From positions 79,241,160 to 79,305,159 of the forward strand of contig JBANSL010000005.1 of the NCBI GenBank assembly GCA_037127255.1: 64,000 bases of DNA. The letters run 5' to 3'. The position numbers and the translations under genes were made by a program. This DNA is from Persicaria tinctoria (lineage: Eukaryota; Streptophyta; Magnoliopsida; Caryophyllales; Polygonaceae). The notes beneath the pieces were generated by a model. The model made no database searches, had not been told where the DNA came from, and was given only the letters and a program-made list of their open reading frames with translations. Shown here piece by piece: positions 56,825 to 64,000 of this stretch (the stretch's first letter is position 1; each line of letters opens with the position of its first letter).

Positions 56825-57706
56825 GTTTAATATGATGAAATGTGGGTACAGGGTGCATGTCATGTTGGGTTCCCTCCTATATGGGGGAAGAGTCCAATAG
56901 ACTAGCTTACCATATGGTTTTTACCATGTGAAGTTTTACCTCCTTTTAAAAGGGAATGTCTTTCCAATTGGGAAAGTAAGAGAGAGAGAAAACAAAGAGT
57001 GAGAAAGGGAGAAGAGAGAGAGTTGGAGAGAAATTCATATGCCCTTGTTCAGCCCATTTTGAAGTGCCCCGATCGACAACCAAACGACTTCCGATTGGGA
57101 CGATTTTCTGATATGTTGTTCACCTCATCATACGCTTAATTTTGTACAGTTGGATCATCGTTTTGAGCCTCTAATCTCATATCCCCTTTGTTAGTGTCCT
57201 CTCTTGGATTTTGTTGATTTCCATCAATTGGGTGATGAAAATTGAAGATTCGACCAAGCTTGTTGATGCTTGATGATTTTGTATGCATCTAGCTTTGTCT
57301 AGGGAAGATTGTACCCACTTGTTATTGTTGATAGTGGAAGTTTCTGGCTCCTGTGGTTTTTTCCCCGTTTTAGGGTTTTCCACGTAAATCTGGTTTTCTT
57401 TGTGCTTAGTTATTTTATCTTCTGTTTGTGCCTGATTGTTGGTTTGGGTTGCTTGATTTTGACTATCTGGTTTACAGTTCTTGTCAATCTCGATTCGTAT
57501 GTGTTAAAGGGGTTTGTCTGACATCCCTTTCTTCCCGCTACAATAGACTGATATCAGAGCATTTGGTTTAGGATGGAGGAAAAGAATTGTTTTCAGGGAA
57601 TGATTGTGTTGAATTCGGGCAACTACTCAGACTGGAAGATAAAGATGGAAGATCTTTTGTATGTGAAAGATTTGTATGAGCCGATTGTGCACAAAGAGAT
57701 TCCAAC

Positions 57707-58563
57707 TAGACCTAGCAACGGGTTACGGGTTGACCCGTGACCCGACGGGTCGTACAGGTCAGCGGCCCGACGGGTCAATGACCCAAAGGGTCCGGGTCCT
57801 CATGTCAACGGGTTAAGGTATGTATCGGGTTAGGGTTAAGGTCGAGGGTTTTGAAACCCGCTGACCCTGCGGGTCGACCCGCCGGGTCAACCCACCTTTC
57901 CAAAATATTTTTTTTTGAAAAATTTATATATAATAAAATAAATTTATAAATTTATAATAATTATTATGTAAATTATTCTTAGAATAACTCACAATAATAC
58001 ATAAACTAACATGCAATGTGCAATGTGAGACAAATGAACCCCCATCCTTCATCTTTTATAGACTTGGAAGTCTTCCTTCCATCCCCTCATTTCCAATGTG
58101 GGACAAAGGCTTCGTCCCACATCGAAAATATGGAGTTAGAATGAGGAGGCATGAGGCTATATATATGTATCCCACTACTCCATTTCTTCCACTTCACTTT
58201 TTCCTACATTGGAAATGAAGTTTGAGAAATATATTCTTATATTTTTTTCCTCTTACATCTCACAATGAAATTATTGTGGATGAAAGAATTGATATGGAGA
58301 TATAATCTTCCTACATTTTTAACACTTCATATCAAAGTGATAATGTATTGTGAAGTTAAAATCTTCACATATTATTTATTTATTTTAATATTCTTTAAAA
58401 AAAAATCTGATTTTAAAAAATAAAAATAAAGTAACCTGCCGGGTCAACGGGTTGACCCGAACCCGTGAGATTTTCGGGTTAGGGTTCGGGTCGGCCAACC
58501 CGTACCCTTGACCCGGCGGGTTGAACCCATTGACCTGGCAGGTCCGACCCGTGGCCACGTCTA
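57707..58563. mobile_element. Non-autonomous hAT element H6 (857 bp) inside Copia gag
   Basis: Perfect 8-bp target duplication ATTCCAAC (57699-57706 and 58564-58571). Left end TAGACCTAGCAACGGGT, right end (inward) TAGACGTGGCCACGGGT. Both sides are GGGTCGACCCG-rich. The core carries a divergent pair of snRNA-type promoters instead of the tRNA-like block seen in its relatives. No transposase. Confidence 0.87.
58053..58165. promoter_or_regulatory. Divergent USE/TATA (snRNA-type) promoter pair in H6
   Basis: Plus strand: USE GTCCCACATCG (58114-58124) and TATATATA from 58158, with 33 nt between. Minus strand: USE-like GTCCCACATTG (complement of 58094-58104) and TATAAAAG (complement of 58053-58060), also with 33 nt between. 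In plants a USE-TATA gap of about 33-34 nt marks Pol II snRNA genes and about 23-24 nt Pol III types (established knowledge). The two USEs form an inverted repeat around AAAGGCTTC. No U1, U2, U4, U5 or U6 sequence follows either TATA. Confidence 0.7.
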
Positions 58564-61500
58564 ATTCCAACGGGTGCCGTTGATGTTGAATGGAAGATTC
58601 TGAATCGAAAAGCGGTCGCTACGATCAGACAATTTGTTGATCTGAGTGTGCTCCAGCATATTGCTAATGACACGAATATTTATGAGTTATGGTATAAGCT
58701 TGAGGGGGTGTATGAGAGGAAGAATCCCCTCAACAAGGCGTCATTGATGAGAAAGCTTGTGAAATTGGAGTACAAAGATGGTGATAGCATTGTTGTGCAT
58801 TTGAGCACATTTCAGGGCTTTGTAAATCAGTTGGCTTCTGCAAAGTTGTCGTTAGATGTTGAGTTGCAGACTCTACTACTACTCTCCTTATTGCCGGATA
58901 GTTGAGATACACTTGTCCTGTCACTTAGTAATTCCTCTTCGAAAAGCAAGCTGACTATGGAATGTGTGAAGGCTAGTCTTTTGAACGAAGAGACTAGAAG
59001 GAAGGATATGGGTGTCTCCTCACAGTCAGAGGCTAATGTGACACAGGGTTCTGGTAATAAAAAAGGAAGGAGTAACCAACGACAACAGTAGAACAGAGAC
59101 AAGTCCAAGGGGAGATCGAAGTCTAGAAGCAAGTACACTTGCTATTATTGTGAGAAGCCGGGTCACATTCAAAAGTATTGCCGAAAGTTCAAGAGTGACA
59201 AAGGCAAAGAACCTGAGAAGTCAGAGACGTTGAGAAATCAAGAAGATAAAGACTTTGCTGCTCTTACAATCAGTGATGAAATAGTGGAGCTATTTGTGGT
59301 GGCTGATGAAGGTTCCTTGAATCTTGCAAGTAATGAGTGCACTTGGATTGTTGATTTAGCTATTTCATATCACATTACTCCACACAAGGAGTATTCCTTG
59401 TCTTACACGTGTGAAAATTTTGGTCGTGTGAGGATGGGAAATGATGGCGTGTCGAATGTTGTTGGCATGGGCACAGTTTGTTTGTTAACATCTACTGGTT
59501 GTAGTTTAATTTTGAGAAATGTTCGCCATATTCCTGATATCAGATTGAATTTGATATCTTCTGAGATACTTGATGATGATGGTTATGCTCAAAATACAAA
59601 AGGAGGTGTTTGGAAGTGCTCCAAGGGAAACTTGATTGTAGTCTGGGCAAAGAAGCAAAATACCATGTATGTGATGCAAGCCAAGATTTGCATAGAAGAA
59701 GCAAATGTGATTGATGATGGTGTCGGAGAGCTATGGCACAAACGGCTTGGACACATGAGCGAGCGGGGTTTGCAAATGCTCGCCAAGAAGGACATTCTCC
59801 CGGATATGAAAGGTATTTCTCTCAAACCTTGTGTTGATTGCCTAGCTGGAAAGCAACATCGGGTAGCATTTCATACTCGACCTCCATCTATAAGAAAGCA
59901 TGCATTAGATCTTGTACATACTGATATGTGCTCTATGGATTGCAAGTCACATGGTGGTGCACAATATTTTTTCACTTTTATTGATGACTATTCTAGAAAA
60001 TTGTGGGCTTTTGTGTTGAAAAGCAAAGATCAGGTTCTGACAGTTTTCAAGGAGTTCCAAGCCAGAGTTGAACGAGAGACTGGTTTGAAGTTGAAGTGTG
60101 TCAGATCAGATAACAGTGGAGAGCACAAGGGTCTGTTTGAGCAGTATTGCAAGAGTCAGAGCATCAGGCTTGAGAAAATAGTTCCGAAGATGCCACAACT
60201 GAATGGGCTCGCAGAGAGGATGAACAGAACCATAGCAGAAAGAGCCAGAAGTATGTTGTCGACTGCAAAGCTGCCAAAGTCCTATTGGGTGGAGGCAATG
60301 TTGACTGTTGTGTATCTCATCAACCGCTCGCCTTCAGTTCCTCTTGATGGTGATGTTCCATAAAGGGTTTGGACTGGGAGAGATGTTTTCTTCCAACATT
60401 TGAGAGTCTTTGGATGCCTAGTATATGTTCATGTTGGTAGAGATCAGAGATCCAAGCTTGATAGCAAGACAAAGCCATGCATCTTCCTAGGGTACTCCGA
60501 GGATGAATTTGGGTACAGATTGTGGGATCTTACAGACAAGAAAGTGGTCAGAAGCAGAGATGTTGTGTTCATGGAAGACAAGACTATTGATGACTGGAAG
60601 CTCCAGCGGCCGTCGTCTTCCTCTCCTACTCCAGTCACCTTTGATCCTTTTTTTCCTCAAGTTGTGCAGAGAAGTTCAATTCAAAATCAGCAGGAAAATG
60701 AACATGATGATGGTGATGTTGATCCACCAGAAGTTCCACAATCTCAATAAGAGGATCCCCTATCCAACTTGAAGTTGAGTTGAAAAGATCCGCCAGAGTG
60801 AGACAAACTTCCTCACGATACTCAACCAATGATTATGTGTTGCCGACTGATTCAGGAGAGCCTCAATATTATGAGGAAGCTATGTCAGATGTGCATCAAA
60901 AGGAGTGGTATAATGCCATGCAGGATGAGATGAGTTCCTTGCATGAGAACCACACCTATGACTTGGTGAAATTGCCTAATGGCAAGAAAGCTCTCAAGAA
61001 TAAATGGGTTTTTTGTTTCAAGTCTGGAGAAGATGGTACACCTCCCAGGTTCAAAGCCAGAGTTGTGGTGAAGGGTTTTGAGCAGAAAAAGGGTGTAGAT
61101 TTCGATGAGATTTTCTCTCCAGTTGTGAAGATGTCATCCATCCGGCTTGTTCTAGGCATGGCTGCTAGCATGGACCTAGAGGTCGAGCAACTTGATGTGA
61201 AAACCGCCTTCCTTCATGGTGATTTCGAAGAAGAAATCTACATGGAGCAACCTGAAGATTTTGAAGTCAAGGGAAAAGAGAAGATGGTTTATCGTCTCAG
61301 AAAGAGCTTGTATGGTTTGAAACAAGCGCCTCGACAATGGTACAAGAAGTTCGAGTCTTTTATGATCGACCATAAATTCCACAAGACACATGCCGAGCAC
61401 TGCGTGTTTGTGAAGAATTACGCCGAAGGTGACTTTCTGATTCTCTTGCTTTATGTGGATGATATGCTTATTGTTGGTCAGGATACCAACAAGATTGCTA

Positions 61501-63591
61501 GTTTGAAGACTGCATTAAAGAAGTCCTTTGCTATGAAGGACCTTGGCCCTACAAGACAGATTTTGGGTATGCAGATTACACGTGACAGAAAAAATCATAA
61601 GTTGTGGATATCACAAGAAAGATACATTGAGAAGGTGTTGCAAAGATTCAACATGGACAAGGCTAAACCCGTGAGTTCTCCACTTGTAGTGAACATGAAG
61701 CCGAGTTCTGATCAGTGTCCTACAAGTGAGAAAGAGAAACATGAGATGAAGAAGGTGCCTTATGCTTCAGCCGTTGGTAATCTGATGTATGCTACGGTTT
61801 GCACTAGGCCAGACATCGCCTATGGAGTTGGGGTTTTTAGCAGGTTCATGAGTACTCCTGGAAAGGAGCATTGGGTAGCTGTGAAATGGATTCTCAAGTA
61901 TCTTAGAGGCACTTCGAGAGTGTGTTTGTGCTTTGGTCCTGGAAAACCTAAGCTTGATGGTTTTGCAGATGCAGACATGTCAAGTGATATTGACACGAGC
62001 CGATCCGCATCTGGATATCTGATTACATTCGCAGGGGGAGTAGTCTCATGGAAATCGAGGCTGCAGAAGTGTGTTGCTCTGTCAACGACAGAAGCAGAGT
62101 ATATGGCTACAGTTGAAGCTGGTAAGGAGCTGATATGGATGAGAGACTTCCTAGAGGAGTCGGGAGTGAAGCAAGCTAGCTACCCACTCTATTGTGACAA
62201 TCAGAGTGCCATCCACCTTGTCAAGAATGTCGCCTGCCATTCTCGAACCAAGCACATCCGAAGAAGGTATCATTGGCTTCGAGAAAGAGTAGAAGACGGA
62301 GATTTTGAGCTCATGAAGGTCCACACAAATGAAAACGGATCAGATATGCTGACGAAGACTTTATCAAAGGAGAAGCTTATCAAATGCCGCTCAAAGGCGG
62401 GCTTGCTCGAGCCTCTCATATGGGATTGATTGAGGGGGAGCTATGTTGGGTTCCTTTCTATATGGGGGAAGAGTTCAATGGACTAGTTTACCATATGGTT
62501 TTTACTATGTGAAGTTTTACCTCCTTTATAAAAGGGGATGCCTTTCCAATTGGGAAAGTAAGAGAGAGAAAACAAAGAGTGAGAAAAGGAGAAAAGAGAG
62601 AGAGTTTGAGAGAAATTCGTATGCCTTTGTTTAGCCCATTTTGAAGTGCCCCAATTAACGACCAAACGACCTCCGATCGGGAGGATTTTTTGGTATGTTG
62701 TTTACCTCATCATATGCTTCATTTTGTACGGTTGGATCATCGTTTTGAGCCTCCAATATCGCATCCCCTTTGTTAGTGTCCTCTCTTGTGTTTTGTTGAT
62801 TTTCACTAATTGGGTGATGAAAATTTGAGATTTGGCCAAGCTTGTTGATGCTTGATGATACTGTATACCTCTAGATTTGTCTAGGGAAGATTGTACCCAC
62901 TTGTTATTGTTGATAGTGGAAGTTTATGGCTCCCGTGGTTTTTTTTCCCCGTTTTGGGGGTTTCCACGTAAATCTGGTGTTCTTTGTGCTTGGTTATTTT
63001 ATCTTCTGTTTGTGTCTTATTGTTGGTTTAGGTTACTTAAGTTTGGCTCTCTGGTTTACAGTTCTTGTCCATCCCGATTCGTATGTGTCAAAGGAGTGTG
63101 TCCGACGTCCCCTTCTTCCCTCTACAACAGGTCATACCCCTCAAAAGAACAAGCGAAGACAAGCATATGATATGTTCGTAAGATGGGTACATTATTATCC
63201 TCTTTGATTTACTATGTACGAATATGGAAACGGTTCATGTAATCCGGCCTTATTTATCATTTATATATTGATCTAGCTTGTCAAAATAAAATCCAATTTC
63301 CAATTTGAATTTGTTTCAAGTCTCAAAGAAAAATTGGAAGTTGGATTATATAAAATAAGTTGGCATTTTTATCTGTGAGAGATCGGATATGATCAATGCA
63401 AATGTGATCATAAAACATTTGGGTGTTTATTTAAGTTAGATTCAATTCCTTGTGAATTAAATTCCCTTTATTTTCACGAGTATATGATGAAGTTGCACTT
63501 TTGGTTGATGATCTACGTACACTATAAGTTTTTAAATTTTGGAACAACATACCCTAGTCTTGGTCAATTAGTATTGCATCTCACTTATTAT

Positions 63592-63855
63592 TGTAAAGTG
63601 TACACATTCAGTTTTACAGTTTCAGAATTAGTTAGAGAAGTGGGCTAGTTTGTTAAGCCCAATAATGTACTATAAATAAGGGTTGTTTAGGCCATTGTAA
63701 CTCAGATTGGATGAAACAATTATCCCTGCCTTATCTGAGCTCTCATAAAGCTCTTCAATTGAGGTTTCTCCAAATTCTTTCTTCTTCCCTCTCCTCACTT
63801 CTCTTCTCTAAATTCATCCAATCAAAGCAATAACTCACCAAATACAAATTTAACA
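63592..63855 (+). mobile_element. LTR of a second Copia element
   Basis: 264 bp from TGTAAAGTGTACAC to ATTTAACA, with TATA box CTATAAATAAGG (near 63671). It is followed at once by a tRNA-iMet primer site, so it is a 5' LTR; the element continues past the window end. Confidence 0.8.
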
Positions 63856-63864
63856 TGGTATCAG
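63856..63864 (+). promoter_or_regulatory. tRNA-iMet primer-binding site
   Basis: TGGTATCAG immediately after the LTR end; the usual Copia primer site begins TGGTATCAGAGC. Confidence 0.75.
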
Positions 63865-63942
63865 TAGGTTCGATCTTTGTTCTTCCGCACTACTTTATCT
63901 GATTTTCGACTTTCTTTTCGGTTCTCTGTTTTCTGTTTTTAC

Positions 63943-64000
63943 ATGGCTTTTGAGAAAGCTCTGAATCCAATATAGTTTCCTGATCAAATTGATTCTTCCG
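63943..64000 (+). pseudogene. Start of Copia gag, cut by window end
   Basis: ATG at 63943 opens MAFEKALNPI, then TAG (63973-63975), then FPDQIDSS to the window end. The stop could come from a CAG codon by one transition. Too little remains for further assignment. Confidence 0.5.

Larger units (their letters stand above)
57573..62429 (+). pseudogene. Copia gag-pol polyprotein, inactivated
   Basis: Gag from Met 57573 (NYSDWKIKMEDLL), interrupted by hAT H6, continuing with a CCHC knuckle CYYCEKPGHIQKYC (59141-59182). The protease motif reads WIVDLAISYH near 59344, so the residue after the catalytic Asp is changed. Integrase: HKRLGHMSERG/CVDC zinc site (about 59738-59850), DDE residues in HTDMC, RSDNSGEHKG and LAERMNRTIAE. 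RT: YGLKQAPRQWYKKFE, catalytic YVDD at 61452-61463. RNase H: FADADMSSD, STTEAEYMA, CDNQSAI. Stops at 58903, 59089, 60361 and 60748, plus one frameshift between about 60750 and 60780. The rest is in one frame when H6 and one target copy are discounted. Closest in style to Tnt1/Tork-like Copia lineages. Confidence 0.88.
56863..63129 (+). mobile_element. Copia retrotransposon, complete but decayed
   Basis: LTRs 56863-57545 (683 bp) and 62444-63129 (686 bp) are closely similar with scattered substitutions. The primer site TGATATCAGAGC (57549-57560) differs by one base from the tRNA-iMet complement. A polypurine tract TTGAGGGGGAGCTA lies just before the 3' LTR (62429-62443). Target site GGTCA (63130-63134), the left copy mutated to TGTCA (56858-56862). 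It sits in the last exon of the SCPL duplicate and is itself hit by hAT H6. LTRs carry a TTTATAAAAGGGG-like TATA (near 62524) and a GA-rich stretch. Confidence 0.92.
54948..63207 (+). pseudogene. SCPL partial duplicate (exons 10-14), disrupted
   Basis: Exon equivalents: 54948-55019, 55111-55232, a 3' remnant 56286-56323, 56456-56510, and a last exon split into 56852-56862 and 63130-63207. Exons 1-9 (signal peptide, oxyanion site and catalytic Ser) are absent. Damage: TGA at 55135-55137 in the exon-11 equivalent; most of the exon-12 equivalent, including the GDHD motif, replaced by a LINE fragment; a Copia element inside the last exon; GAGHT changed to GACHT by sequence. The rest of the last exon still reads to WVHYYPL and a stop at 63205-63207. 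It cannot encode an enzyme. Confidence 0.9.
54620..63585 (+). repeat. Segmental duplication, copy 2
   Basis: Tandem, same orientation as copy 1, expanded by later insertions (LINE fragment, solo LTR, Copia). Its right end (about 63585) is directly followed by another Copia LTR at 63592. Confidence 0.85.

Noticed and set aside
58158..58330. A spliceosomal snRNA gene downstream of the USE/TATA pair
   Set aside because: The sequences after both TATA boxes do not begin or continue like U1, U2, U4, U5 or U6 as I know them.

Overview
This is nuclear DNA of a flowering plant, almost certainly a eudicot. The evidence is spliced plant-family genes (an ALMT anion channel and a serine carboxypeptidase-like acyltransferase), interstitial TTTAGGG repeats, and a dense mix of plant transposons (Ty3/Gypsy with a tRNA-Asp primer site, Copia and TRIM with tRNA-iMet primer sites, L1-type LINEs, Helitrons, hAT, MULE, PIF/Harbinger and Stowaway MITEs). 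I cannot name the species; nothing here is bacterial or organellar.

Layout. 1-8.7 kb: broken Gypsy LTRs in both orientations, one cut by a hAT element, plus a gag remnant. 8.9-14.55 kb: a HIPP-type metal-binding exon fragment lies next to, and perhaps inside, a full-length L1 LINE. The LINE reading frame carries five stops but no frameshift, and it hosts a minus-strand TRIM. 14.77-16.85 kb: an intact six-exon ALMT gene on the minus strand. 17-24 kb: AT-rich sequence with a TRIM hosting two hAT elements. 24-30.7 kb: minus-strand Helitrons with small exon-like gene fragments and a six-unit tandem array of Helitron 5' ends. 30.96-35.4 kb: a probable Pack-MULE holding a HUA2-like exon fragment and an inverted repeat whose arms each carry the same tRNA-like gene. 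36-42 kb: hAT, Stowaway and PIF MITEs. 42.47-52.0 kb: a 14-exon SCPL gene (474 codons) whose long introns hold MITEs, a hAT element and Helitrons. 54.6-63.6 kb: a tandem duplicate of the SCPL 3' part, broken by a stop codon, a LINE fragment, a solo LTR and a Copia element that itself hosts a hAT element. A second Copia element starts at 63.59 kb and runs off the window.

Only two genes look functional: the ALMT gene and the first SCPL copy. They are unrelated in function (organic-anion transport; probable vacuolar acyl transfer from glucose esters).

The most unusual signal concerns nine non-autonomous hAT-like elements, each delimited by an 8-bp target duplication that I can read. Seven contain a tRNA-like pair of Pol III A and B boxes, from strong to degenerate, although their termini belong to several families. 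An eighth (57707-58563) instead carries two divergent snRNA-type promoters (USE plus TATA), each with exactly 33 nt between the boxes. This suggests that small hAT elements repeatedly acquire or retain small-RNA-gene promoters. All family names were assigned from sequence features and memory, without database searches.
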